Shown here in pieces: positions 8,406 to 16,736 of a stretch of DNA of 64,000 nucleotides. Each line of letters begins with the position of its first letter. Positions within the stretch are counted from its first letter, which is position 1. The notes below the pieces were generated by a model, which saw only the letters and a program-made list of their open reading frames with translations, had not been told where the DNA came from and did not search any database. Origin of the DNA: Thermococcus sp. (GTDB taxonomy: Archaea > Methanobacteriota_B > Thermococci > Thermococcales > Thermococcaceae); contig NZ_JALUFF010000057.1 in the NCBI RefSeq assembly GCF_027052235.1, forward strand, positions 25,239-89,238, written 5' to 3'. Made by a program: the position numbers and the translations under genes.

Positions 8406-8804
8406 ATGTTCAAGAAGATAGACCACGTTGGTATAGCCGTTAAGAACCTTGAGGAGGCCATAAAGGTATGGGAAGGCCTCGGCCTCAAGGTCGATGAGAT
8501 TGAAGAGGTTCCAGACCAGAAGGTTAGAACCGCAATAATCCACATCGGGGAGAGCAGGATAGAGCTTTTGGAGCCAACGGCGGAGGACTCACCGATAGCG
8601 AAGTTCATAGCCAAGCGCGGTGAGGGGATACACCACATAGCCCTCGGCGTTGACAACATAGAGGAGCACCTCAAAGAGCTGAAGGAGAAGGGCTACCGCC
8701 TCATAGACGAGAAGCCGAGGATCGGCGCTGGGGGAGCGAAGATAGCCTTTGTGCACCCGAAGGCTGTAACCGGTGTTCTCCTAGAGCTTTGCCAGAGGGA
8801 ATGA
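8406..8804 (+). CDS. mce: Methylmalonyl-CoA epimerase
   Basis: 132 residues of the vicinal-oxygen-chelate (glyoxalase/bleomycin) fold, the usual length for this enzyme. Metal-ligand positions are visible in [24 protein letters not shown] and LLELCQ. It interconverts the 2R and 2S forms of methylmalonyl-CoA so that the mutase can use both. The ATG lies 5 bases after the meaB stop, with GGAGGTGA overlapping the end of meaB, so the two are co-translated. A T-rich stretch after the stop (about 8809-8846) is a likely terminator for this operon. Confidence 0.9.
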   Translation: MFKKIDHVGIAVKNLEEAIKVWEGLGLKVDEIEEVPDQKVRTAIIHIGESRIELLEPTAEDSPIAKFIAKRGEGIHHIALGVDNIEEHLKELKEKGYRLIDEKPRIGAGGAKIAFVHPKAVTGVLLELCQRE

Positions 8805-8808
8805 ACAT

Positions 8809-8846
8809 TTTCTACCATTTTGGCTTTTGTTATTGAATTATTTTCC
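8809..8846 (+). terminator. T-rich transcription end after mce
   Basis: Several T runs (tttctaccatttt, ttttgttattg, attatttt) lie directly after the mce stop codon with no hairpin, typical of oligo-T archaeal termination. Confidence 0.4.
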
Positions 8847-8871
8847 CAAATGTTCTGTTGAAGGGGAAATA

Positions 8872-8879
8872 CTTATAAA
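8872..8879 (+). promoter_or_regulatory. TATA box for the soluble DUF835 gene
   Basis: CTTATAAA is preceded by a purine-rich BRE-like stretch (aaggggaaata). It lies about 55 bases before the chosen start codon. Confidence 0.6.
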
Positions 8880-8930
8880 CCGTGAGAATCCAATTCCTAC
8901 GTCCTAACACGAGGATGGGGAGTGATGTTG

Positions 8931-9356
8931 ATGTTGCTGAGGGGGAGGAGAACCCCCGAGAAATACTCCCGATTTATTTCACCGGAGCGCGTTTCAAAGC
9001 TCCTTAAGAACAATGGGAGAAGGAAAATTGTGTTCATTACCCGAAATCCCGATGAAAAGCCCGGAAAAAACGTATCTCTTCTCTGGATAAGCAGCATTGA
9101 GCACCCGAAGGCCATTAACCCTCGGAAGCTTCATGTTATCGAGCAGAAGGTGTGGGACGAACTCAATAGGGAGAACGCGGTGGTTGTTCTGGACGGTCTT
9201 GAATACCTTCTCCTTGAAAACGGGCCAGAGACCACCCTTCGATTCGTTGGGAAGCTAAGGGACATGGCAATACTGACGAACTCCAACATCTACATTGTAG
9301 TCAGCGAGGCCATAGACGAGAAGATAAGGAACCTCCTGAGGAGGATAGTTGAGTGA
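8931..9356 (+). CDS. DUF835 domain protein (soluble)
   Basis: About 141 residues; GTG 8922 and ATG 8925 are alternative starts, and 8931 has the best-spaced GGGGAG. The body is a DUF835 domain: KIVFITRNPDEKPGKNVSLLW, AVVVLDGLEYLLLENG, and a terminal TLRFVGKLRDMAILTNSNIYIVVS. This alternating beta/alpha pattern, with an acidic strand end (LDG), resembles a degenerate P-loop/KaiC-like core, but no Walker A is present. DUF835 has no settled function; it is often fused to membrane or signalling domains in Thermococcales. A membrane-anchored relative is encoded at 53653-54414. Confidence 0.75.
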   Translation: MLLRGRRTPEKYSRFISPERVSKLLKNNGRRKIVFITRNPDEKPGKNVSLLWISSIEHPKAINPRKLHVIEQKVWDELNRENAVVVLDGLEYLLLENGPETTLRFVGKLRDMAILTNSNIYIVVSEAIDEKIRNLLRRIVE

Positions 9357-9357
9357 G

Positions 9358-9368
9358 GTTTATATATT
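9358..9368 (+). promoter_or_regulatory. smc: TATA box for smc
   Basis: GTTTATATATT starts at the DUF835 stop codon and lies about 40 bases upstream of the smc ATG, with GGTGTG as ribosome site in the leader. Confidence 0.6.
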
Positions 9369-9400
9369 GAGTGTCCCTTTTCTCCCTTTAGGTGTGAGTC

Positions 9401-12400
9401 ATGCCTTACATTGAAAAGATTGAGATGAAGGGTTTCAAATCATACGGCAACAGGAAAGTTGTCGTGCCACTCGCCAGGGGTTTTACCGCCATCATCGGTG
9501 CCAACGGTTCTGGTAAGAGCAACATCGGTGATGCTGTTCTCTTCGTCCTTGGAGGGCTCTCAGCGAAGGCCATGCGAGCCAGCAGGATAAGCGACCTTAT
9601 CTTCGCGGGCTCAAAGAGCGAGCCTCCAGCAAAGTACGCCGAGGTTGCGATGTACTTCAACAACGAGGACAGGGGCTTTCCGATAGACGAGGATGAGGTA
9701 GTGATAAAGCGCAGGGTTTATCCCGACGGGAGGAGCACCTACTGGCTCAACGGGAAGAGGACGAGCAGAAGCGAGATAATCGACATCCTGAGCGCCGCGA
9801 TGATTTCCCCGGACGGCTACAACATAGTTCTTCAGGGGGACATAACCAAGTTCATCAAGATGTCCCCAACGGAGAGGAGGCTCATCATAGACGAGATATC
9901 CGGTATAGCCGAGTACGACGCCAAGAAGGAGAAGGCGTTGAAGGAGCTCAAGCAGGCGGAGGAGAACCTCGCCAGGGTTGACCTCCTCATAAGGGAGGTA
10001 AAGGCCCAGCTGGACAAGCTCGAAAGGGAGCGCAACGATGCCTTGAGGTACCTCGACCTGAAGGAGCGCGTGGAGAAGGCCAGGGTTACCCTCCTCCTCG
10101 GGGAGATAAAGAGGCTGGAGCGCTTTATTGAGGAGGGAAAAGCGAGGAGCGAGGGGCTTGAGGCCGAAATCGGTGCCCTTGAGGCGAAGCTGAGGGAGAT
10201 AGCAAGGGCAATCGTTGAGAGGGAGAAGAGGCTTGCCGAGGTCGAGAGGGAGCTTGAGGAGAAGAGCGAGGATGGAATCCTTGAGGTCACGAGGAAGATA
10301 AGCGAGGTCAAGTCCAAGATAGAGCTCGCGAGAAGGAACATCGAGAACGCCGAGAGGGAGATAAAGGATAGCCAGAAGAGGCTCTCGAAGGCCAAGGAGG
10401 AACTGAAGAAGGTTTCGGATGAAATCGAGAAGAGCAGGAGCGCCATAAAGCGCTGGAGCAAGAGGCGCGAGAAGCTCCTGGCGGAGATAAAGACCCTCGA
10501 AGCTAGCAGGAACGAGCTCGTCATCAAGCTGGGTGAAATCGACAGGAAGTACTCCATAGCAAGGGAAGAGTTCGACAGGGTCGTTGAAGAGCTTGAGAAT
10601 GCAAAGAAGGAGCTCTACATGAAGGAAGGGGAAATCGCGAAATACGGCGAGGAAATCGAGAGGGCGAAGGCCAGAATAGTGCAGGCCAACCTCAGGAGGA
10701 ACTCTCTGAAGGCAGGCATAGAGGAGACGAAGAGGGGACTTGAAGCCAAAAGGTCCGAACTCTCCGAGGTGGAGGCTAAAATATCGAAGGCCGAGGCGAG
10801 GCTCAGGAAGGCCGAGAAGGAGCTTGAGGAGAAAGTTAGAAGGCTCAAGAAGATAGAGCCAGAGCTCGCTAAGGCCAAGGAGGAGCTGATAAAGGCCGAG
10901 GCCCAGAAGGAGGTAAGGGGCAACAGGGCCGTCGAGTTCCTCAAGAGGGAAAACATCCCCGGTCTCTACGGGACTCTGGGGGAGCTCATAAGGGTATCTG
11001 ACGAAAAATACGCCCTCGCCGTCGAGGTGGCCCTTGGGGGCAACTACGACAACGTTGTTGTCGAGGACGACCGCGTTGCGGAGAGGGCCATAAAACTCCT
11101 CAAGGAGAAGAAGCTCGGCAGGCTTACATTCCTCCCCCTCAACAAGATAAAGCCGAGGTCAATGAAGGTGAAGCCCTCCCTCGGCGTTCCGGCCCTTGAT
11201 GTTGTGAGCTACGACCCCCGCTTTAAGAACGCCGTTGCCTACGCCCTCGGGGACACGCTGATAGTGAACGACATGGATGAAGCGAGGAGCGTCGGGATAG
11301 GAAAGGTCAGGATGGTGACCCTTGGCGGTGAGCTCCTTGAGAGGAGCGGTGCGATAACAGGGGGTCATTACAGGCCACGCGGGAGACTCGGCCTCAACGT
11401 CGAGGAGATAAAGAAGCGCGTCGAAAACCTGGAGAGAGGGAAAGAGGCCGTTGAGGCCGAGGTAAACTCCCTCAGGGCAGAGCTCAAGGGTATTGAGAAC
11501 ACCCTCTTCGAGCTGAGGATGAAGAAGAGCGAGCTCAATAAGGACGTTCAGGTTCTCCAGAAGGAGCTTGATAGGCTACTTGCCGAGGACAGAGCCCTGG
11601 CAGAGGAAATCGAGGAGAAGGAAGAACTAATAGCTAAACTCCAGGAGATGACCGAGAAGGCCAGGGGAGAGATGGCGAAGCTGAAGGGAAGGATTGAGAG
11701 GCTTGAAAGAAAGAGGGAGAAGCTCAGGAAGGCCCTCGACAACCCCGAGGCCAGGGAGCTGAACGAGAGGATAAGGGAAGTCGAGAGGGAGATATCCAAG
11801 CTCAAGGAAGAGCTCAGCAGGGTGGAGAGCAAGCTCGAAAGCCTTGAGAGCAGGATAAACGAGGAGCTCCTCCCGAGGAAGGCCGACCTTGAGGAAGAAA
11901 TCGAGGGGCTCATCAACAGGATAAACGCCCTGAAGGCCAACATAGAGGAGAACGAGAGGGCCATCGAGGGCTTCAATGCCGAGCTTGAGGAGCTGAAGAA
12001 GGCCGAGGAGAGCGTTAAGGGTGAACTCAAGGAGCTCCGTGACGAGCGCGAGAGGCTGAGGAAGGAGATAGCCGGGCTAAGGAAGGAGAAGGATGAGCTC
12101 TCCAACAGGCTCAACGAGCTCAGAATCGAGGCCAACACACTGAGGATAAAGCTCGGACAGGCGGAAGCCACTCTGGCCGAGAAGAGGGCGGAGCTTAAGC
12201 ACTTTGACGCCAAGCTGATAAGGTCAATTAAGGAGGTTCCCTTAGAGCTGGACGCGCTCAGGGAGCAGATTGAGCAGATGGAGGCCGAGATGCGCTCCCT
12301 TGAGCCCGTCAACATGAAGGCCATCGAAGATTTTGAGGTCGTCGAGAGGCGCTACCTTGAGCTCAAGAGCAAGCGCGAGCAGGTGGTTGCAGAGAAGGAG

Positions 12401-12970
12401 AGCATCGAGGAGTTCATAGAGGAGATAGAGGGCCAGAAGAAGCAGGTTTTCCTCCAGACGCTGAACGAGATAGCCAGGAACTTCTCACAGCTCTTCGCCA
12501 AGCTCTCGCCCGGTGGGGAGGCGAAGCTCGTCCTCGAAAACCCCGAGGATCCGTTCTCGGGTGGCCTTGAGATAGAGGCCAAGCCTGCAGGAAAGGACGT
12601 CAAGAGGATCGAAGCCATGAGCGGTGGTGAGAAGGCGATAATAGCGCTCGCCTTCGTCTTCGCGATACAGCGCTACAAGCCTGCCCCCTTCTACCTCCTC
12701 GACGAGATAGATGCCCACCTCGATGATGCAAACGTCAAGCGCGTCGCCGACCTGATCAGGGAGTCCGCCAGGGAGAGCCAGTTCATCATAATGACGCACC
12801 GCGACGTCATGATGGCCAACGCAGACAGGATAATCGGCGTCAGCATGAGGGACGGCGTCTCCAGAGTCGTATCGCTGAGCCTTGAGAAGGCGAGAAAGAT
12901 ACTCGAAGAGATAAGGAGGAAGGACGAGAAGGAGCACAGGGAGATGTTCGGGAGGTTGAGCGAGGGATGA
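9401..12970 (+). CDS. smc: Chromosome segregation/condensation ATPase Smc
   Basis: 1189 residues, normal length. The N-terminal ATPase half has Walker A GANGSGKS (residues ~33-40) and a Q-loop region (NIVLQGDITKF). Two very long E/K/R-rich coiled coils flank a hinge at about residues 506-680 (RENIPGLYGTLGELI, LGGNYDNVVVEDD, GGELLERSGAITGGHYRP). The C-terminal half has the signature MSGGEKA and Walker B YLLDEIDAHLDD. It is the core of the prokaryotic condensin that loops and resolves chromosomes. scpA lies just downstream; scpB is not in the window. Large antisense open frames here are shadows of the coiled coil. Confidence 0.97.
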   Translation: MPYIEKIEMKGFKSYGNRKVVVPLARGFTAIIGANGSGKSNIGDAVLFVLGGLSAKAMRASRISDLIFAGSKSEPPAKYAEVAMYFNNEDRGFPIDEDEVVIKRRVYPDGRSTYWLNGKRTSRSEIIDILSAAMISPDGYNIVLQGDITKFIKMSPTERRLIIDEISGIAEYDAKKEKALKELKQAEENLARVDLLIREVKAQLDKLERERNDALRYLDLKERVEKARVTLLLGEIKRLERFIEEGKARSEGLEAEIGALEAKLREIARAIVEREKRLAEVERELEEKSEDGILEVTRKISEVKSKIELARRNIENAEREIKDSQKRLSKAKEELKKVSDEIEKSRSAIKRWSKRREKLLAEIKTLEASRNELVIKLGEIDRKYSIAREEFDRVVEELENAKKELYMKEGEIAKYGEEIERAKARIVQANLRRNSLKAGIEETKRGLEAKRSELSEVEAKISKAEARLRKAEKELEEKVRRLKKIEPELAKAKEELIKAEAQKEVRGNRAVEFLKRENIPGLYGTLGELIRVSDEKYALAVEVALGGNYDNVVVEDDRVAERAIKLLKEKKLGRLTFLPLNKIKPRSMKVKPSLGVPALDVVSYDPRFKNAVAYALGDTLIVNDMDEARSVGIGKVRMVTLGGELLERSGAITGGHYRPRGRLGLNVEEIKKRVENLERGKEAVEAEVNSLRAELKGIENTLFELRMKKSELNKDVQVLQKELDRLLAEDRALAEEIEEKEELIAKLQEMTEKARGEMAKLKGRIERLERKREKLRKALDNPEARELNERIREVEREISKLKEELSRVESKLESLESRINEELLPRKADLEEEIEGLINRINALKANIEENERAIEGFNAELEELKKAEESVKGELKELRDERERLRKEIAGLRKEKDELSNRLNELRIEANTLRIKLGQAEATLAEKRAELKHFDAKLIRSIKEVPLELDALREQIEQMEAEMRSLEPVNMKAIEDFEVVERRYLELKSKREQVVAEKESIEEFIEEIEGQKKQVFLQTLNEIARNFSQLFAKLSPGGEAKLVLENPEDPFSGGLEIEAKPAGKDVKRIEAMSGGEKAIIALAFVFAIQRYKPAPFYLLDEIDAHLDDANVKRVADLIRESARESQFIIMTHRDVMMANADRIIGVSMRDGVSRVVSLSLEKARKILEEIRRKDEKEHREMFGRLSEG

Positions 12971-12973
12971 GCA

Positions 12974-13090
12974 ATGTTCGACAAAGAGGAGTTTGAGAGA
13001 TGGCCATCACCGGCGGAGTACACGTTAAACATGGCGTATGGACACTCAATAAAGAAACTAAGCTGGCAAAAAGAGGTTCCAAAGATTTGA
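12974..13090 (+). pseudogene. Short ORF resembling a collapsed HEPN-domain gene
   Basis: Thirty-eight codons (MFDKEEFERWPSPAEYTLN, then MAYGHSIKKLSWQKEVPKI) lie between the smc stop and scpA. Archaeal HEPN proteins typically begin with a DREEFERW..QAE..L helix and have a GHS..xL segment at the start of a later helix. Here both pieces are joined with the middle missing, so this looks like an internally deleted remnant. No nucleotidyltransferase (MNT) partner is present. It could instead be a real tiny protein; the similarity is judged by eye only. Confidence 0.4.
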
Positions 13091-13123
13091 GAGAGGATGG
13101 GTTCGAGTCAAAGGGTGAGAACC

Positions 13124-13789
13124 ATGGAATCCCGGCGAGAAGAGGAGATTACCCCCATTGACATCCTCCTCCAGCTGGTTCAGCTCGGGAAAGTTGATCC
13201 CTGGAACATAGACATAGTTGACCTAACCGAGAAGTACCTTGAAAGGCTGAGGGAGATGAAGGAGCTCGACCTCCGCGTTTCCGCGAGGGCCATCTTAGCG
13301 GCTTCAATACTCGTGAGGATGAAGAGCGAGGCCCTGCTTTACGCCGATACCGAGGAGGGAGAAGAGAAGAAGGAGGAGCGCATCCGCGTTGACGTTGAGC
13401 CACTCGCACCGCCCCTGAGAAGGGTCGAGCGATACTACACCTTCGACGACCTCGTGGAGGCCCTTATGGACGCCCTTGAGGAGGCTGAGAAGAGAAAGCC
13501 CCGGAAGAGGAAGAGGGAGGAGATAGACGAGGAGGTCTTTGTGGTCGATGACTTCCGCGTTGACATCGAGAAGCACGTCAACAAGCTCTACGAGATAGTG
13601 AGAAAGCTCTACGAGGAGACGGGGAAACCTATAAACTTCTGGGACCTTGTCTTTGACCCCACCCCAAAGTACGTTGCCAGAACCTTCCTCTACCTGCTAT
13701 TCCTGGCGAACATGGGCAAGGTCGACCTCATTCAGGAGGAGCCCTTTGGGGAAATCCTGGTTGTTCCCCTCGAAGGCCAGCCGGCGTGA
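13124..13789 (+). CDS. scpA: Segregation and condensation protein A (kleisin)
   Basis: 221 residues from ATG 13124 (GGGTGAG spaced well; an in-frame ATG at 13097 directly abuts its own purine run and is less likely). The N-terminal helix ITPIDILLQLVQLGKVDPWNIDIVDLTEKY is the kleisin segment that binds the Smc neck. ILAASILVRMKSEALL follows, then an acidic/basic linker, and a C-terminal winged-helix (FWDLVFDPTPKYVARTFLYLLFLANMGKVDLIQEEPFG) that binds the other Smc head. It forms the Smc-ScpA complex with the upstream gene. Confidence 0.92.
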   Translation: MESRREEEITPIDILLQLVQLGKVDPWNIDIVDLTEKYLERLREMKELDLRVSARAILAASILVRMKSEALLYADTEEGEEKKEERIRVDVEPLAPPLRRVERYYTFDDLVEALMDALEEAEKRKPRKRKREEIDEEVFVVDDFRVDIEKHVNKLYEIVRKLYEETGKPINFWDLVFDPTPKYVARTFLYLLFLANMGKVDLIQEEPFGEILVVPLEGQPA

Positions 13790-13792
13790 GGC

Positions 13793-14236
13793 TTACCCCC
13801 TCCGCTCGCGGAAAGCCGACCGTTCACTCCTCTTGGCTGGCCTCAGGGTTATTGCCAAGAGCGGGGCCCTCGTTCCGATGTAAAGGCTCTTCTTTTCCCG
13901 GTTGATGTAGAAGCAGTAATTTCCCTCTGGAATAAGTTCGAGGAACTTTTTGGGCGTCGTGAGTTTCACCATCCTTTCATCGAAAAAGACGCACTCGTAG
14001 GAGTCCCTTATCCCCTCGACTCTCTTGAGAATCTTCTCCCTCGAAAGCCTCTCACAGGGCAGTTCGGCGCAGACGAGGCTCTTTCTCCCATCGGTGAAGA
14101 TAGCAACGCCTTCCCTGGGGGCAAGCCTCACGGAGCGGTCGATGAAGTCCCAGAGCTCCGAGTATATTCTCTCCAGTTTCCTCCTCTTGGCGAGCCTTTT
14201 GGCGAGCCTCTCCCTTGCGTGCCTCGTCAGGAGCAT
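13793..14236 (-). CDS. Conserved hypothetical protein
   Basis: 147 residues, family not recognised. The N-terminus is strongly basic ([22 protein letters not shown]); the middle has a beta-rich stretch ([22 protein letters not shown]) with two cysteines; the C-terminus is basic ([16 protein letters not shown]). The overall charge suggests nucleic-acid contact. The central pattern loosely recalls small toxin-like or RNA-binding folds, but no catalytic motif is convincing. Its ATG is 25 bases from the shared palindromic TATA box with hef, implying a leaderless mRNA and possible co-regulation with hef. It converges on scpA with a 3-base gap. Confidence 0.6.
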   Translation of the reverse strand: MLLTRHARERLAKRLAKRRKLERIYSELWDFIDRSVRLAPREGVAIFTDGRKSLVCAELPCERLSREKILKRVEGIRDSYECVFFDERMVKLTTPKKFLELIPEGNYCFYINREKKSLYIGTRAPLLAITLRPAKRSERSAFRERRG

Positions 14237-14256
14237 GTCCGGGGTTAGTCCGAGAG

Positions 14257-14264
14257 TTTATAAA
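14257..14264. promoter_or_regulatory. Shared bidirectional TATA box (hypothetical gene / hef)
   Basis: The palindrome TTTATAAA is centred at 14260.5. The minus-strand ATG is at 14236 (24.5 bases away) and the plus-strand ATG 14286 is 25.5 bases away. One TBP site can thus serve both genes, each leaderless. Confidence 0.6.
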
Positions 14265-14285
14265 GTTCGCCGGGAACCTATGCAT

Positions 14286-16640
14286 ATGTATTTCCGCAGG
14301 GATTTAATCGAACCCAGGGTTTATCAGGAGGTCATCTACGCGAAGTGTAAGGAGCGGAACTGCCTCGTCGTTCTTCCTACGGGTTTGGGGAAGACGCTCA
14401 TAGCGATGCTCATAGCCGATTACAGGCTCTCAAAATACGGCGGGAAGGTTCTCATGCTCGCTCCTACCAAACCCCTAGCTCTTCAGCATGCGGAGAGCTT
14501 TAGAAAGCTCTTTAACCTCCCTCCTGAGAAGATAAACGTTCTGACCGGCGAGCTTTCTCCCGAGAAAAGGAGGAAAATCTGGGAGGAGAGCGTTGTAATA
14601 ACGGCAACTCCCCAGACTGTTGAGAACGACGTCTTAACCGGCAGGATTTCCCTTGAGGACGTTGTCCTGCTCGTCTTTGATGAAGCACACAGAGCGGTGG
14701 GCAACTACTCCTACGTCTTTATAGCGAGGGAGTATCTGAAAAGGGCAAAGCACCCGCTCGTTCTGGGCTTAACCGCCTCACCGGGAAGCGACGAGGAGAA
14801 GATACGGGAGATAGTGAAGAACCTCGGGATAGAGCACATCGAGGTTAGAACCGAGAGCTCGCCCGATGTGAAGCCTTACGTCCAGAAAATAGCCTTTGAG
14901 TGGGTCAGGGTTGACCTCCCCGGAATCTACAAGGAAGTCCGCTTAATCCTCAGAGAGATGCTGAAGGAGAGCCTTAAACCTCTCGCGAATGCTGGCCTCG
15001 TCAGTTCCGCTTCACCGGACATACCCAAGAGAGAGGTTTTACAGGCGGGCTCAAAGATAAACCAGGCCGTCGCCAGGGGCGACTACTCGCTCGGTTCCCT
15101 TATGAAGCACCAGGCGAAGGCGATGAAGCTCCACCATGCTATAGAACTCCTAGAAACGCAGGGGTTAACCGCTTTGAGGGCCTATCTAAAAAAGCTCCGC
15201 GAGGACCGCTCCAAGTCGAGCAGGGAACTCATGGAAGATCCCCGCATGAGGAAGGTGATTTACCTCCTCGTTCAGGCGAAGGAACTCGGACTTGACCATC
15301 CGAAAATGGAGAGGCTGAAGGAGCTCATAAGGGGCCAGCTTGAGAAAAAGCCCGATTCAAAGATAATCGTTTTCACGAACTACCGCGACACCGGGAGGAA
15401 GATAGTCGAGGAACTTAATGGAATGGGGATCTCAGCGGAGCGCTTCATAGGCCAATCCAGCAGGGTCAACGACCGGGGGATGAGCCAGAGGGAACAAAAG
15501 GAGATACTCGACAGGTTCTCCAAGGGGAAATTCAAGGTTCTCGTGGCCACAAGCGTCGGCGAAGAGGGGCTCGACGTTCCCGAGGTTGACCTTGTGGTTT
15601 TCTACGAGCCCGTGCCTTCAGCGATAAGGAGCATCCAGAGGCGCGGTAGGACCGGAAGGCACAGGCCCGGAAAGGTTGTGATCCTGATGGCGAAGGGAAC
15701 GCGCGATGAGGCCTACTACTGGAGCTCAAGGAGAAAGGAGAAGGGAATGTTCGAGGCTATAAGGAAAATCGCCAGAGAGCTTGAGAAGTCGAAGCCGAAA
15801 AGGGCTGAAATAATGGAAAAGCCTGTGGAGAGGACGGAGATGGGTAGGGGGAAAATAACTTCTTTGGACGCTTTTCTCAGGCCTAAAAAGAAGGAAGGCA
15901 AGACCCTTAAGCCTCAGGAAAAGTCTGAGAAAACCCGTGAAAAGCTGGAGGAACTTCCGATTAAGCCCATATTCGTCAGAAAGCCGAAGGGCATCGTCGT
16001 TTACGTTGACTCGCGCGAGCTAAGGAGCGGCGTTCCAAAGCTTTTGAGGGAACTCGGCGCGGAAATCGAGGTTAAAACGCTCGACGTTGCCGATTACGTA
16101 GTCAGCGAGGAGGTTGGAATAGAGAGAAAGAGCGCCAACGACTTCATACAGTCTATCATAGACGGTAGACTCTTCGACCAGGTTGAGAGGCTAAAGAAAG
16201 CCTACGAGAAGCCGGTGATAATCATCGAGGGCGAGCTCTACGGCATAAGGAATGTCCACCCGAACGCGATAAGGGGGGCCATAACGGCCGTAACGCTGGA
16301 CTGGGGCGTTCCAATCCTGTTTTCCTCCGGGAAAGAAGAGACCGCCCAATTCATCTACCTGATGGCGAAGCGCGAGCAGGAGGAGAGGAAGAAGGAGGTT
16401 CGCTTAAGGAGCGAGAAGAAGGCACTAACTTTAGCGGAGAGGCAACGTTTGATAGTCGAAGGCCTGCCCAACGTCTCGGCAACTCTGGCGAAAAGACTCC
16501 TAAAGCACTTCGGCAACGTGGAGAGGGTCTTCACCGCCACCGAGGAGGAGCTCAAGGAGGTTGAGGGAATAGGCGAGAAAAAGGCGAGGGAGATAAGGAA
16601 GGTGATTACTGCCCCATACGTCGAGGAGGACAAAGCTTAA
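14286..16640 (+). CDS. hef: Hef: fork-structure helicase/XPF-family nuclease
   Basis: About 784 residues. An N-terminal SF2 helicase has Walker A LPTGLGKT, Walker B DEAH, motif III LTASPG and motif VI QRRGRTGRH. The C-terminal XPF/ERCC4 nuclease contains ERKSANDF (the ERKxxxD active site, near residue 612), followed by two helix-hairpin-helix motifs (LPNVSATLAKRLLKHFG, VEGIGEKKAREIRKV). It cleaves and remodels stalled forks and is the archaeal relative of FANCM/XPF. The linker holds SLDAFL near residue 524, a PIP-like peptide. ATG 14286 fits a leaderless start; ATG 14280 is two codons upstream. Further upstream in-frame codons lie before the promoter. Confidence 0.95.
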   Translation: MYFRRDLIEPRVYQEVIYAKCKERNCLVVLPTGLGKTLIAMLIADYRLSKYGGKVLMLAPTKPLALQHAESFRKLFNLPPEKINVLTGELSPEKRRKIWEESVVITATPQTVENDVLTGRISLEDVVLLVFDEAHRAVGNYSYVFIAREYLKRAKHPLVLGLTASPGSDEEKIREIVKNLGIEHIEVRTESSPDVKPYVQKIAFEWVRVDLPGIYKEVRLILREMLKESLKPLANAGLVSSASPDIPKREVLQAGSKINQAVARGDYSLGSLMKHQAKAMKLHHAIELLETQGLTALRAYLKKLREDRSKSSRELMEDPRMRKVIYLLVQAKELGLDHPKMERLKELIRGQLEKKPDSKIIVFTNYRDTGRKIVEELNGMGISAERFIGQSSRVNDRGMSQREQKEILDRFSKGKFKVLVATSVGEEGLDVPEVDLVVFYEPVPSAIRSIQRRGRTGRHRPGKVVILMAKGTRDEAYYWSSRRKEKGMFEAIRKIARELEKSKPKRAEIMEKPVERTEMGRGKITSLDAFLRPKKKEGKTLKPQEKSEKTREKLEELPIKPIFVRKPKGIVVYVDSRELRSGVPKLLRELGAEIEVKTLDVADYVVSEEVGIERKSANDFIQSIIDGRLFDQVERLKKAYEKPVIIIEGELYGIRNVHPNAIRGAITAVTLDWGVPILFSSGKEETAQFIYLMAKREQEERKKEVRLRSEKKALTLAERQRLIVEGLPNVSATLAKRLLKHFGNVERVFTATEEELKEVEGIGEKKAREIRKVITAPYVEEDKA

Positions 16641-16651
16641 GGGGGGTAGAG

Positions 16652-16736
16652 ATGGGATAGAGAACGCCCCCGGGAAACCGCGGCGGGTGAGCGGACGGCG
16701 AGCAGTGATCCCGCTTCGCTCCCTGGGGGTACACTC
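16652..16736 (+). ncRNA. Candidate H/ACA guide RNA
   Basis: A lower stem CCCCCGGG (16667-16674) pairs with CCCTGGGGG (16721-16729). An upper stem GCGGG (16683-16687) pairs with CCCGC (16710-16714), followed by UGA and GA elements consistent with a K-turn (TGAGC opposite GTGAT). Between the stems lie unpaired AAACCGCG and TTCGCT, a plausible pseudouridylation pocket. ACA (16731-16733) follows one base after the lower stem and about 16 bases below the pocket, as H/ACA geometry requires. It sits in the only gap between two convergent genes. Fold judged by eye; target not assigned. Confidence 0.6.

Noticed and set aside
9832..12324. Ser/Leu-rich antisense frames within smc
   Set aside because: They are complements of E/K/R-rich coiled-coil codons, not genes.
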